Origin: Planctomycetia bacterium
Lineage (GTDB): Bacteria; Planctomycetota; Planctomycetia; Gemmatales; HRBIN36
Assembly (NCBI GenBank): GCA_016795155.1
Contig: JAEUIE010000029.1
Span: forward strand, 62,001 to 126,000
Reading direction: 5' to 3'
DNA: 64,000 bases
Shown here: in pieces, positions 24,770-33,438 of the stretch
Numbering within the stretch: position 1 is the stretch's first letter
Layout of the letters: the number at the start of each line of letters is the position of its first letter
Notes under the pieces: generated by a model
Seen by the model: the letters and a program-made list of their open reading frames with translations, nothing else
What the model was told of the DNA's origin: nothing
Database searches by the model: none
Program-made: the position numbers and the translations under genes

Positions 24770-24811
24770 ATCGTGCAAGTTGCATGGTGGATCGTGCGGA
24801 TTGCAAGATGG
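24770..24811. promoter_or_regulatory. Tandem 21-bp repeats with dyad cores, candidate enhancer for the NtrC-type regulator
   Basis: Two adjacent 21-base units (24770-24790 and 24791-24811) match at 16 of 21 positions. Each contains a dyad: TGCAAGTTGCA at 24774-24784, a perfect inverted repeat around one base, and TGCGGATTGCA at 24795-24805, imperfect. The centres are 21 bp, or two helical turns, apart. They lie about 100-120 bp upstream of the kdp start and 120-140 bp upstream of the regulator's start, the normal position for enhancer-binding protein sites. Confidence 0.65.
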
Positions 24812-24843
24812 CTGACATCAACATGGTTGAATACGAGAACAAA

Positions 24844-24868
24844 CCCCTCACCCCGGTGGAGAGAGGGG
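24844..24868. repeat. REP-like hairpin in the kdp divergon
   Basis: CCCCTC at 24844-24849 pairs with GAGGGG at 24863-24868. The sequence CCCCTCACCCCGGTGGAG resembles the C-rich/G-rich intergenic palindromes scattered through many bacterial genomes. It lies between the enhancer-like repeats and the regulator promoter. No role is evident. Confidence 0.45.
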
Positions 24869-24891
24869 AGTAAGTGAAATTGTCACTCGGC

Positions 24892-24907
24892 TGGCATAAG
24901 AGTCGCA
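24892..24907 (+). promoter_or_regulatory. Sigma-54 (-24/-12) promoter of the kdp regulatory operon
   Basis: The sequence TGGCATAAGAGTCGCA has a perfect TGGCA -24 block and GCA in the -12 block, with GG and GC ten bases apart. It is weaker than the opposing kdp promoter because the bases before GC are TC instead of TT. Transcription would begin near 24918, before the TTG start of the regulator at 24938. This would make the regulator autoregulated. Confidence 0.65.
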
Positions 24908-24937
24908 TAATAATGGAATGCACTCAGAGGGGAAGCG

Positions 24938-26272
24938 TTGCGTCTTTTGATTGTTGATGACGAAGTCAGTTTGCGGCGAACCTTGCGACTGACACTGGAG
25001 AGCATGAAGCATCAGGTAGCGGAAGCTGCCAACGGTGCTGCTGCGCTCCATCTCGTCAGCAAGGAAGACTTCGATATCATCCTCGTCGATCTGAAGCTAG
25101 GCCGCGAATCGGGTCTCGATGTGTTGTCGCAATTGCTGCAAAGCAATCCCACCGCAGGCATTGTGGTGATGACTGCCTATGCTGGTATCGATACTGCAGT
25201 GGAAGCCATGCGGCGGGGAGCGTTCGACTATCTCCCCAAGCCGTTCACTCCGGAACAACTGCGACTCCTACTGAACCGCTGGCAGGAACTGCGTGGCTTA
25301 CGCAGTGAAGTCAACAATTTACGTGAACAAATTAGGCGAGCGCTACCTGAAGTCGATCTACAGACCGTTGTGCCTGCGATGCAATCTGCACTGGATACAG
25401 CCTTCCAGGTGGCACCATCGGAAGCAGCGGTGCTGCTTCGTGGCGAAAGTGGTACAGGCAAAGGGGTGCTCGCCCGGGCCATCCATGCCAAAAGCAAGCG
25501 GGCCAATGCTCCATTCATCACGGTGCATTGCCCCAGTCTCTCCGCTGAGCTTCTCGAAAGCGATCTCTTTGGCCACGTCCGTGGGGCGTTCACTGGAGCA
25601 TTTGAAACCACTCAAGGCAAGGTCGCAGCAGCGGAAGGTGGCACTCTCTTCCTGGATGAAATCGGCGACTTGCCTATAGCACTACAACCCAAGCTGCTTC
25701 GCTTCCTGCAAGAGAAGGCATACGAGCGAGTGGGAGATACGCAGACCCGCATCGGCGATGTACGCATCATCACAGCCACCAATCGCGATCTGGAAGCAGC
25801 GGTTCGTGCGGGTATGTTCCGCGAAGACCTGCTCTATCGACTCAACGTCATCGAGATCACCCTGCCTGCCCTTCGTGAACGTGTACCAGACATCGCTGTA
25901 CTCGCCAAAAACCTGCTGGCATTCTTCGCTGAGCAGGCAGGCAAGCAGGTGACCGGGTTTACTCACGAAGCATTGGCTGCTCTGGAACACCATCGCTGGC
26001 CCGGCAACCTGCGTGAACTTCGCAATGCCATCGAACGGGCAGTGATCCTGGCAAGTGATCAGGAGATTGGCCTGACACAGCTTCCAGTTCCAGTAACAAA
26101 ACTGCACAAGGGGGAGATGTTTCAGTTAGGAGGCAACGTCACCCTGGAGGAACTGGAAGCGGAGCATCTGCGTTTGGTGCTTTCACGTGCAGCATCGCTG
26201 GAGGAGGCAGCAAGTATTCTGGGTATAGATGTCTCCACGCTGTATCGCAAACGCAAGAAGCTGGGATATTAA
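24938..26272 (+). CDS. NtrC-family sigma-54-dependent response regulator of the kdp locus
   Basis: This 444-residue protein has a receiver domain (residues 1-120; Asp51 in LVDLKLGRESG and the acidic pair in IVDDE), then an AAA+ domain (about 140-370) with Walker A GESGTGKGVLAR. It also has the sigma-54-contacting GAFTGA loop, Walker B GGTLFLDEIGD and the sensor region ITATNRDL. A Fis-type HTH ends the protein (EEAASILGIDVSTLYRKRKK). The start is the TTG at 24938 with a GAGGGGA ribosome site. Neighbours are a histidine kinase and KdpD-like sensor downstream and the divergent kdp genes. It therefore probably replaces the OmpR-type KdpE and activates both sigma-54 promoters. The DNA site is probably the dyad pair at 24770-24811. 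Confidence 0.92.
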   Translation: MRLLIVDDEVSLRRTLRLTLESMKHQVAEAANGAAALHLVSKEDFDIILVDLKLGRESGLDVLSQLLQSNPTAGIVVMTAYAGIDTAVEAMRRGAFDYLPKPFTPEQLRLLLNRWQELRGLRSEVNNLREQIRRALPEVDLQTVVPAMQSALDTAFQVAPSEAAVLLRGESGTGKGVLARAIHAKSKRANAPFITVHCPSLSAELLESDLFGHVRGAFTGAFETTQGKVAAAEGGTLFLDEIGDLPIALQPKLLRFLQEKAYERVGDTQTRIGDVRIITATNRDLEAAVRAGMFREDLLYRLNVIEITLPALRERVPDIAVLAKNLLAFFAEQAGKQVTGFTHEALAALEHHRWPGNLRELRNAIERAVILASDQEIGLTQLPVPVTKLHKGEMFQLGGNVTLEELEAEHLRLVLSRAASLEEAASILGIDVSTLYRKRKKLGY

Positions 26273-26284
26273 TTGGGAGGTCGG

Positions 26285-28114
26285 ATGCATACTACGCTTC
26301 GACGCCGGTTGCTGCTGATTATCGCTCCAGTGTTCTTGCTGTTGATCGTTACAGGCGGCATCGGTGCGTGGATCATTGTCTTACTTGGCCAACGCAGCAG
26401 CACTATCTTACGGGAGAATTATGACAGTGTGCGGGCCATGACGAGGATGCTGAGTGCACTGGAGCGTATCGACGAAGCACATCGTCAGGCAGCTTCCGGT
26501 ATCAGTGGCCAGATGCGTGCTCTCCATCAACAAAGCTGGGCTGAGTTTGACCAACAGATGTCGATCGAAGAGAACAATATCACCATATTGCCTGAAGAAC
26601 AGCAGCTGGTCGCATTACTGCAGCCTGCGGCAAAGCGATATCGTCAGATGAGTGATACCTACCTGGTACAGCCTGATAAGCAATTACTCATCTCGCTGAC
26701 CGAGCAACACGCCGAAGTCGTATCGCTGGCCTTACAGATTCGTGATCTGAATGATACCCATATGTATCTGGCCAGCCAGGCAGCGCGAACGACTGCGCAA
26801 CGGGCCATCGTCGGGATTTGTGCTGGGCTGATAGTCGCCCTCGCAATCGTACTGCTGGCCTTATGGTGGATGGATCGCACCGTCGTCGTTCCCCTGAAGG
26901 CGATGCGGGATGCCGCTCGCTCCATAGGCCAGGGTGAATTGCAGTTAGTAGTGCCCGTACTTAGTCATGATGAAATCGGTGATTTGGCGAACGAGTTCAA
27001 CGCTATGACGCGCAAACTCCGTGGCTACAAGCAGTCAGATCTTGAAACACTTCGCCTTGCCCAGCAAACCCGTCAGGCGACCATTGATTCGTTCCCCGAT
27101 CCAGTCATCGTGCTCAATCCGCAAGGACAGCTTGAATCAGCCAATCCCGCTGCTCAACAACTTTTCGGAATTAGCTCACCCAGTCCTGATAATACAGGGC
27201 CACACTGGGTACCTCCTGAGCAGTTGCAGAAAATGGTCGAGAATGCCCGCACACAACGACTTAACATAGAAAGCAACAGTTTTCGTGACGTTGTGACATT
27301 TCGCTTCAGCAATGAAGAACGTGCCTACTTACCGCAAATCCGGCGGATCGAATCGCCAGAGCAGGCTTACCTCGGCACTGCTGTGGTTCTTAACGATGTC
27401 ACTCGGTTTCGGCTTCTGGACAAGTACAAAACTGATTGGGTTGCTACGGTCAGCCATGAACTGAAGACGCCCCTTACCAGCGTTCGTTTGGCGGTGCATG
27501 TGCTGCTGGAGGAAGTGGTTGGCTCTCTAAATCCGAAACAGATAGAACTCCTGCTCGAAGCACGTGACGGCACCGAACGGCTCTTCAAGCTCATCGAACA
27601 ATTGCTTGCACTGGCTCGGCTGGAAGACTCGGCGGAGCTTTTGCAGCGAGAAATGGTGGATATTCGTGCATTATTGCAATCATGTATTGATGAGGTGCAA
27701 TCGCGGCTGGATGACAAGCAGCTTGAATTCACATTGGATGTCGCTCCACGCATGCCTTTGTCCTTCCTCGATCCCATTCGACTCAAGCGGGCTGTGTCCA
27801 ACCTGCTCGATAATGCGATTCAGTACACACCGCGAGGGGGGAGAATCATGCTACGAGCAGAACCGACATCGACCAACCATATTAAACTCACGTTGAACGA
27901 TTCCGGAGTGGGCATCCCTGCTGAGTATTTACCGAAGGTCTTCGACCGTTTCTTTCGCGTCCCAGATCAGGATCAAACCCCGGGCACTGGCTTGGGCCTG
28001 GCCATCGTGAAGGAAATCGTCGAAGCACACGGTGGAGAAATCGCCTGCGAAAGCCAGTCGGGTCAAGGTACCGCATTTATCATCACGCTGCCAACGAGCG
28101 GGGGTGCGGAATGA
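26285..28114 (+). CDS. Sensor histidine kinase (HAMP-PAS-HisKA-HATPase)
   Basis: This 609-residue membrane kinase has a helix near 9-34, an extracytoplasmic helical domain of about 135 residues, a helix near 172-196, HAMP (197-250) and PAS (about 265-380, with DSFPDPVIVLNPQG). HisKA follows with the phospho-acceptor His391 in VSHELKTPLTSVRLAV, then HATPase_c with NLLDNAIQYTP, DSGVGIP and GTGLGLAIVKEIVEAHGG. The start is the ATG at 26285 after GGGAGG, 12 bases past the regulator's stop. It overlaps the KdpD-like gene by ATGA. It should phosphorylate the NtrC-type regulator. The extracytoplasmic ligand is unknown. Confidence 0.93.
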   Translation: MHTTLRRRLLLIIAPVFLLLIVTGGIGAWIIVLLGQRSSTILRENYDSVRAMTRMLSALERIDEAHRQAASGISGQMRALHQQSWAEFDQQMSIEENNITILPEEQQLVALLQPAAKRYRQMSDTYLVQPDKQLLISLTEQHAEVVSLALQIRDLNDTHMYLASQAARTTAQRAIVGICAGLIVALAIVLLALWWMDRTVVVPLKAMRDAARSIGQGELQLVVPVLSHDEIGDLANEFNAMTRKLRGYKQSDLETLRLAQQTRQATIDSFPDPVIVLNPQGQLESANPAAQQLFGISSPSPDNTGPHWVPPEQLQKMVENARTQRLNIESNSFRDVVTFRFSNEERAYLPQIRRIESPEQAYLGTAVVLNDVTRFRLLDKYKTDWVATVSHELKTPLTSVRLAVHVLLEEVVGSLNPKQIELLLEARDGTERLFKLIEQLLALARLEDSAELLQREMVDIRALLQSCIDEVQSRLDDKQLEFTLDVAPRMPLSFLDPIRLKRAVSNLLDNAIQYTPRGGRIMLRAEPTSTNHIKLTLNDSGVGIPAEYLPKVFDRFFRVPDQDQTPGTGLGLAIVKEIVEAHGGEIACESQSGQGTAFIITLPTSGGAE

Positions 28115-29229
28115 CGCCAAACCGCGACCCTGAACACTTTCTCGGCCTCATTCGCTCGCAGCAACGCGGAAAACTGAAGATATACCTCGGCTTCGCTCCC
28201 GGTGTCGGCAAAACCTACGAGATGCTTCAGGAAGGCCAGCGGCTGCAGAAGCAGGGAATCGATGTCGTCGTCGGAATCCTGGAAACACATGGCCGTACCG
28301 AAACGGCAGCACAGATTGGCACCCTGGAGCTAATACCTCGCAGAATGGTGGAGTATCGGGGAGTAAAACTCGAAGAACTGGACCTGGAGGGTCTACTTCG
28401 ACGCAAGCCTACCGTGGCACTCATTGACGAACTGGCTCACACGAACGCTCCAGGCTCTCGCAACAGCAAACGTTATCAGGATGTAGAAGAAATCCTGCGG
28501 GGTGGCATCCATGTCATTACCACTCTCAACATCCAGCACATCGAAAGCCTCTACGATGTGATCGAACAATTCACCGGCATCAAAGTTAAGGAACGCGTGC
28601 CGGATCATGTGCTTGCTCAGGCTGATCAGATCATTAATGTCGATGTCGCCGCCGAGGATTTACAGGACAGGCTGAAGCAAGGCAAAGTCTATCCACGCGA
28701 GCGTGTCGAACGCGCCTTGGCGAACTTCTTCACCGCGGAGAATCTCAGTCGTCTGCGTGAACTTACCCTGGAGGAAATTGCTTCTGCTCTCGATCGTCAG
28801 CGCCAGCAGCGTACCGGGACTACCGTCAATGCTTCCGACCGCGTGATGGTCTGCCTCAGTTCCCGCAGTCCTAACCTCCATCGGCTCCTCCGCAAGGCTG
28901 CACGCCTGGCAGATCGCTTCAACGCACCCCTTTATGCTGTCTATGTGCAGACGCCCCGTGAAGCCATGGACAAAGTCGATGCCGCATTGCAGCGGCAGAT
29001 CACGGAAGCCCAGACCCTTGCTCAGCAACTCGGCGCTATTCCGATGCAGTTCAAAGGTGAGACATTCGAAGCCACCGTGGCAGCTTTCGTTGCCGAGTAC
29101 AACATCACTCATATCGTCATGGGCCGTTCCCAGCTTCCCTGGTATCGTCGCTGGTTTGGCAACTCCCCCGTGGAACGATTGCTGTCCCAGGTGCCCATGG
29201 TCGATGTGACTTTGGTGGATGTGAAGTAG
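28111..29229 (+). CDS. Truncated KdpD: sensor ATPase plus universal stress domain, no kinase
   Basis: The 372-residue protein matches the cytoplasmic N-terminus of KdpD. It has Walker A GFAPGVGKTYEML (Lys34), the conserved GILETHGRTET, Walker B VALIDELAHTNAPGSRNSKR and the ITTLNIQHIESL block, then a UspA-like domain from about residue 245 with the nucleotide motif MGRSQLPWYRRWFGNSPVERLL. The four-helix membrane region and histidine kinase of full-length KdpD are absent. The frame ends naturally after the Usp domain, so this is a stand-alone sensor protein. It overlaps the histidine kinase gene by ATGA and probably acts in trans on that kinase. Short KdpD forms are known in other phyla, such as cyanobacteria. 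Confidence 0.93.
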   Translation: MTPNRDPEHFLGLIRSQQRGKLKIYLGFAPGVGKTYEMLQEGQRLQKQGIDVVVGILETHGRTETAAQIGTLELIPRRMVEYRGVKLEELDLEGLLRRKPTVALIDELAHTNAPGSRNSKRYQDVEEILRGGIHVITTLNIQHIESLYDVIEQFTGIKVKERVPDHVLAQADQIINVDVAAEDLQDRLKQGKVYPRERVERALANFFTAENLSRLRELTLEEIASALDRQRQQRTGTTVNASDRVMVCLSSRSPNLHRLLRKAARLADRFNAPLYAVYVQTPREAMDKVDAALQRQITEAQTLAQQLGAIPMQFKGETFEATVAAFVAEYNITHIVMGRSQLPWYRRWFGNSPVERLLSQVPMVDVTLVDVK

Positions 29230-29236
29230 CGATTGA

Positions 29237-29296
29237 TCAGTACTGACCACGGAGTTTGTTTACGATCTCTTCTGCCGTGTGCATCTTACTCTTCAT
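29237..29296 (-). mobile_element. IS3-type transposase OrfA remnant (first 16 codons)
   Basis: On the minus strand, a strong ribosome site (AAGGAGGGAAAAGG) precedes an ATG at 29296 encoding MKSKMHTAEEIVNKLRGQY and then TGA. The part MKSKMHTAEEIVNKLR resembles the N-terminus of IS3-family OrfA proteins (K-x-x-H-T-x-E-x-I-V-x-K-L-R). The rest of the element is missing. The similarity is short, so the call is tentative. Confidence 0.45.
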
Positions 29297-29405
29297 GTCC
29301 TTTTCCCTCCTTCTAACCAGGTCAGTTGCCAGCTAAAGCCGATTTCTGTCTTACTTACTTTCAATCAGGTTGGAATATTATCTCACACTGGGTGAAATTG
29401 TCCGT

Positions 29406-29433
29406 ATATGTCCGATTATGCATGACATATGTC
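29406..29433. promoter_or_regulatory. Palindromic operator candidate upstream of the acetyl-CoA operon
   Basis: Three copies of the half-site ATATGTC or its complement occur in 28 bases: ATATGTC at 29406-29412, GACATAT at 29424-29430 and ATATGTC at 29427-29433. The last two overlap to form the perfect palindrome GACATATGTC. It lies about 115 bases before the ATG of the synthetase gene, in a stretch otherwise without genes. The binding protein is unknown. Confidence 0.4.
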
Positions 29434-29545
29434 GTAAAATAAACGATAGTAAGGCATTCCAGAGGCTGTCGCTGCTGGTTTGCAGTCATGGTATCATGCC
29501 GTATTGAGCTTTGACATCTACTCACTTGTCCGTCAAGGAGTCACG

Positions 29546-31306
29546 ATGCACTGGCAACCGATTCAAAAAAAGAAGATGGCTTCCGGCCTTCTGCCTAATC
29601 TGCCTGATTATGACCAAGTGCGTGCTTCCTTCTCCTGGGATAAAGCACGCTGTGAAATCACTGGGTTGCCTGATGGTGGAATTAACATTGCTTATGAAGC
29701 TGTCGATCGCCATGCTACTGGTTCACGACGAGATCATGTAGCGATTCGCTGGCTTGGCAAAAGTGGTGACACACAAGAGATCACCTATCCTCAACTCAAA
29801 GAGCGTACCGATCGCTTTGCCAATGCATTGCAACGATTAGGCGTTACTGCAGGTGATCGAGTCTACGTGCTGGCAGGCCGTATTCCAGAACTATATGTTG
29901 CCGCTCTTGGAACATTGAAGTTGCGGTGCGTCTTTTGTCCCTTGTTCTCGGCATTTGGACCAGAGCCGATCAAATCGCGACTGAATATTGGTGGTGGCAA
30001 AGTCCTGCTCACTACGGACACGCTTTACCAGAAGAAGATTGCTGGCATTCGCTCAGAACTTCCATCACTGGAACATGTGTTGCTTGTGAAAACCTCAGCT
30101 AATTCAGCTGATATTCCAGGAACGCAAGATCTTCATGCCTTATTAGGTGAAGCAAGTGACTCGTTCACCATACCTCCAACTCAGCCGGAAGATCCTGCTC
30201 TGCTGCATTTCACCAGTGGTACGACAGGAACCCCCAAAGGAGCTGTGCATGTTCACAACGCTGTCATCGCACATTACGTAACAGGAAAGCTGGCATTGGA
30301 CCTCCATCCAGAGGACATCTTCTGGTGCACCGCAGATCCAGGCTGGGTAACGGGTACCTCCTATGGAATCATCGCCCCATTAACCATTGGCGTCACGTGT
30401 ATCATTGATGAAGCTGACTTTGATGCAGAGCGATGGTACCGCATCCTGCAGGATCAGCGCGTTTCTGTCTGGTACACTGCCCCGACAGCTATCCGAATGC
30501 TGATGAAGGCTGGATTGGATGTTGTCAAAAATTACCACTTTCCGCAATTACGATTTCTGGCAAGTGTGGGCGAACCACTGAACCCGGAAGCGGTGGTTTG
30601 GGGACAGGAGGCTTTTGGCATACCGTTTCATGATAACTGGTGGCAAACTGAAACAGGCGGCATCATGATTGCCAATTATACCAGCATGGATGTGCGTCCA
30701 GGTTCGATGGGTAAGCCTTTGCCAGGTGTTGAAGCAGCAATCGTTCAGCAGGATGCATCTGGCAAAGTAACGGAAATCACTATTCCAGATACCATGGGCG
30801 AATTAGCATTGCGTCCTGGTTGGCCATCCATCTTCAGATCTTACTGGAAGGAACCAGCCCGTTATCAAAAGTGCTTTGTGGATGGATTTTATCTCACCGG
30901 TGATCTCGCCAAACGCGATGCTGATGGGTATTTCTGGTTCGTCGGCAGAAAAGATGACGTCATCAAGACATCGGGACATCTGATTGGCCCGTTTGAAGTG
31001 GAAAGCATCCTGATGGAGCATCCAGCGGTTGCTGAAGCGGGAGTTATCGGCAAACCGGATCCTGTGACTCTGGAAATCGTCAAAGCCTTTGTCGCATTAA
31101 AACCCGGTCACCAGCCCAGCGACGAACTGCGGCGTGAGCTTCTAGGCTTCGCTCGCAAACGACTTGGCGCGGTAGTAGCTCCTAAAGAAATTGACTTCCT
31201 CACAACCTTGCCCAAGAACCGGGCTGGCAAGATCATGCGACGACTTTTGAAAGCTCGAGAACTCGGTTTGCCTGAAGGCGATACTTCCACTCTCGAATCA
31301 AACTGA
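29546..31306 (+). CDS. acsA: Acetate--CoA ligase (AMP-forming acetyl-CoA synthetase)
   Basis: This 586-residue member of the ANL superfamily activates acetate to acetyl-AMP and then acetyl-CoA. The motifs are [17 protein letters not shown] (P-loop, near residue 220), [24 protein letters not shown], the hinge [18 protein letters not shown], and the C-terminal catalytic lysine Lys562 in [11 protein letters not shown], which is the usual regulatory acetylation site. The size and motifs fit the AcsA branch, as in Bacillus. The start is the ATG at 29546 with AAGGAG ahead; an in-frame TTG at 29480 is less likely. It leads an operon of six genes around 2-oxoacid oxidation, so another short acid is possible as substrate. 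Confidence 0.88.
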   Translation: MHWQPIQKKKMASGLLPNLPDYDQVRASFSWDKARCEITGLPDGGINIAYEAVDRHATGSRRDHVAIRWLGKSGDTQEITYPQLKERTDRFANALQRLGVTAGDRVYVLAGRIPELYVAALGTLKLRCVFCPLFSAFGPEPIKSRLNIGGGKVLLTTDTLYQKKIAGIRSELPSLEHVLLVKTSANSADIPGTQDLHALLGEASDSFTIPPTQPEDPALLHFTSGTTGTPKGAVHVHNAVIAHYVTGKLALDLHPEDIFWCTADPGWVTGTSYGIIAPLTIGVTCIIDEADFDAERWYRILQDQRVSVWYTAPTAIRMLMKAGLDVVKNYHFPQLRFLASVGEPLNPEAVVWGQEAFGIPFHDNWWQTETGGIMIANYTSMDVRPGSMGKPLPGVEAAIVQQDASGKVTEITIPDTMGELALRPGWPSIFRSYWKEPARYQKCFVDGFYLTGDLAKRDADGYFWFVGRKDDVIKTSGHLIGPFEVESILMEHPAVAEAGVIGKPDPVTLEIVKAFVALKPGHQPSDELRRELLGFARKRLGAVVAPKEIDFLTTLPKNRAGKIMRRLLKARELGLPEGDTSTLESN

Positions 31307-31329
31307 TCTCTACGCAAACGAGGTTCACA

Positions 31330-32442
31330 ATGACTACGGCACCTTTTGTCTGGGAAAAGTACTGTGATGAACTCGGACCTGAAAAGGTGGTTCATCTCTA
31401 TGACCCCCAGATAGGAATGCGTGGATTTGTAGTAGTTGACAACACTGCGTGTGGGCCAGCCATCGGTGGTGTACGCATGGCTGCTGATGTAACCATGGAT
31501 GAGGTGTTCCGCCTGGCACGAGCGATGACTTTGAAGAATGCTGCAGCAGGGCTGCCACATGGTGGTGGCAAAGCAGGGATCATGGCGGATCCGAGAAGCA
31601 GCGACAAGGCTCGTTTGATTCGCAGTTTTGCACGGAGCATTCGAGAGATTACCAGCTATATCCCAGGGCCGGATATGGGGACCGATGAAAGCTGTATGGG
31701 TTGGATACGGGATGAGATTGGCCGCTCGGTGGGACTGCCACGAGTACTGGGAGGTATTCCTCTCGATGAATTGGGTGCAACAGGTTTCGGCCTGGCTCGT
31801 TCTGCTGAAGTGGCAGCACCGTTCTGTCAGCTGAAGCTTCAAGGTGCCAGGTTGGCTGTGGAAGGATTCGGCAACGTCGGACGACCGGCAGCTCAGCGAC
31901 TCGCTGAGCTAGGTGTCAAACTGGTAGCTGCCAGTGATTCAAAGGGGGCGATCTACCAGGAACAAGGAATCGATGTTGAGCAGCTGATTGCTGCCAAACA
32001 TCAATCTGGCAGTGTTACAGGGTATCGACAGGGTACTTCTATTAAACCGGATGATCTCTTTTCCGTTCCATGTGACATCTTGATCCCCGCTGCCCGTCCA
32101 GACTGCATTCATGCTAAAAATGCAGCATCCATTCAGGCGAAGCTGATCCTGCAGGGGGCAAACATCCCTGCAACTTCTGAAGCTGAGACATTGTTGCATC
32201 AACGTCGTGTTGTGATCGTGCCGGATTTCATCGCCAATGCTGGTGGTGTGATTTGTGCTTCTGTCGAGTATCATTCAGGAACGCAAGGTATGGCGTTTGA
32301 CACGATTGCTCAGAAGATTCGTGAAAATACTCACGATGTACTTACACGCAGCAAGGCTGACAAAGTGGAACCACGACAGGCAGCTATTGATCTTGCCAGA
32401 GAACGTGTACGAAGTGCCATGCTACTTCGCAAGAAGGACTGA
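31330..32442 (+). CDS. Glu/Leu/Phe/Val dehydrogenase family protein
   Basis: The 370-residue enzyme interconverts an amino acid and its 2-oxoacid with NAD(P). The substrate-binding and catalytic lysines lie in ARAMTLKNAAAGLPHGGGKAG (second Lys at 81). PGPDMGTDES carries the catalytic Asp, and the Rossmann loop is VEGFGNVGR. The length, shorter than the usual 410-450 residues of glutamate dehydrogenases, is closer to leucine/valine dehydrogenases. It lies 23 bases after the synthetase gene and three bases before E1 alpha. An amino acid deaminated here could feed the 2-oxoacid dehydrogenase genes downstream. The substrate cannot be read from the sequence. Confidence 0.88.
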   Translation: MTTAPFVWEKYCDELGPEKVVHLYDPQIGMRGFVVVDNTACGPAIGGVRMAADVTMDEVFRLARAMTLKNAAAGLPHGGGKAGIMADPRSSDKARLIRSFARSIREITSYIPGPDMGTDESCMGWIRDEIGRSVGLPRVLGGIPLDELGATGFGLARSAEVAAPFCQLKLQGARLAVEGFGNVGRPAAQRLAELGVKLVAASDSKGAIYQEQGIDVEQLIAAKHQSGSVTGYRQGTSIKPDDLFSVPCDILIPAARPDCIHAKNAASIQAKLILQGANIPATSEAETLLHQRRVVIVPDFIANAGGVICASVEYHSGTQGMAFDTIAQKIRENTHDVLTRSKADKVEPRQAAIDLARERVRSAMLLRKKD

Positions 32443-32445
32443 TCC

Positions 32446-33438
32446 ATGCCTGACTTGAAAAAGACTGATCAAATAACCGCACAGGAAGGCTTGGGCTTGT
32501 TAAAGACAATGCTCTTGATTCGTCGCTTTGAAGAACAGTCCGCTGAGCAGTACTCCAAGGGAAAAATCCAGGGCTTTCTCCACCTCTACATTGGTGAGGA
32601 AGCAGTAGCGGTGGGAGCGATCCCTTGTCTGAAGTCAGAAGACGCCATCATTTCCACGTACCGTGAGCATGGCCATGCATTGGCTCGAGGTATCAGTGCT
32701 GGTGCTATCATGGCTGAAATGTTTGGCAAGGCCAATGGATGCAGCCGGGGTCGTGGTGGTTCGATGCATATCTTTGATGCCAGCAAGCGATTCTTCGGTG
32801 GTAACGCAATTGTTGCAGGTGGTTTGCCATTGGCAGTTGGTATGGCACTGGCTGACAAGATGCAACGGAATGATCACGTCACGATGTGTATCTTTGGCGA
32901 TGGAGCGGTTGCTGAAGGTGAGTTCCACGAGTCACTGAACTTGGCTGCTCTCTGGAAGTTACCTGTACTCTTTCTCTGTGAAAACAACGATTATGCCATG
33001 GGAACCCACCTGGTGCGTCATCAGGCACAGGCTGATATTGCTGCTAAAGCAAAAAGCTATGGCATGCCTGCTGAGGTGATTGATGGAATGGATATCCTGG
33101 CTGTGCGAACGGGTACACAATCCGCTCTTGATTCGATTCGCAGCGGCGAAGGTCCTTGTTTCCTGGAAATGCGTACGTACCGGTTCCGTGCTCACTCGAT
33201 GTACGATGCTGAACTTTATCGAAACAAGAATGAAGTGGAGGTGTGGAAACAACGTGATCCCATACAGCTGTTTATCACCTATTTGACATCCGCCGGATTA
33301 ATGAATGCGCAGGATCTACAACTTCTGGAAGATCGTGTGGCAGAGGAAATAAGGCAAGCAATCGAGACCGCAGAGACGGGTCCCTGGGAGCCAATAGAAG
33401 ACCTGCTCAAAGACGTTCACACTCCGGAATCAATATGA
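32446..33438 (+). CDS. 2-oxoacid dehydrogenase E1 alpha subunit (pyruvate / acetoin type)
   Basis: This 330-residue thiamine-diphosphate subunit has the entry segment [20 protein letters not shown] and [14 protein letters not shown]. The ThDP motif is [20 protein letters not shown]...NN, and the phosphorylation-loop region [16 protein letters not shown] follows. The [10 protein letters not shown] wording is that of pyruvate and acetoin dehydrogenases more than branched-chain enzymes. It overlaps the E1 beta gene by ATGA, as expected for an alpha2beta2 complex. It decarboxylates the 2-oxoacid and passes the acyl group to the lipoyl domain of E2 encoded at 34411. Confidence 0.93.
   Translation: MPDLKKTDQITAQEGLGLLKTMLLIRRFEEQSAEQYSKGKIQGFLHLYIGEEAVAVGAIPCLKSEDAIISTYREHGHALARGISAGAIMAEMFGKANGCSRGRGGSMHIFDASKRFFGGNAIVAGGLPLAVGMALADKMQRNDHVTMCIFGDGAVAEGEFHESLNLAALWKLPVLFLCENNDYAMGTHLVRHQAQADIAAKAKSYGMPAEVIDGMDILAVRTGTQSALDSIRSGEGPCFLEMRTYRFRAHSMYDAELYRNKNEVEVWKQRDPIQLFITYLTSAGLMNAQDLQLLEDRVAEEIRQAIETAETGPWEPIEDLLKDVHTPESI

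Noticed and set aside
24844-24868. C-rich/G-rich hairpin as a terminator or attenuator for the regulator gene
   Set aside because: It lies upstream of the proposed promoter at 24892, has no T-tract, and resembles widespread intergenic palindromes.
29480-29545. N-terminal extension of the acetyl-CoA synthetase from a TTG
   Set aside because: The ATG at 29546 has a proper AAGGAG site and gives the normal family N-terminus.
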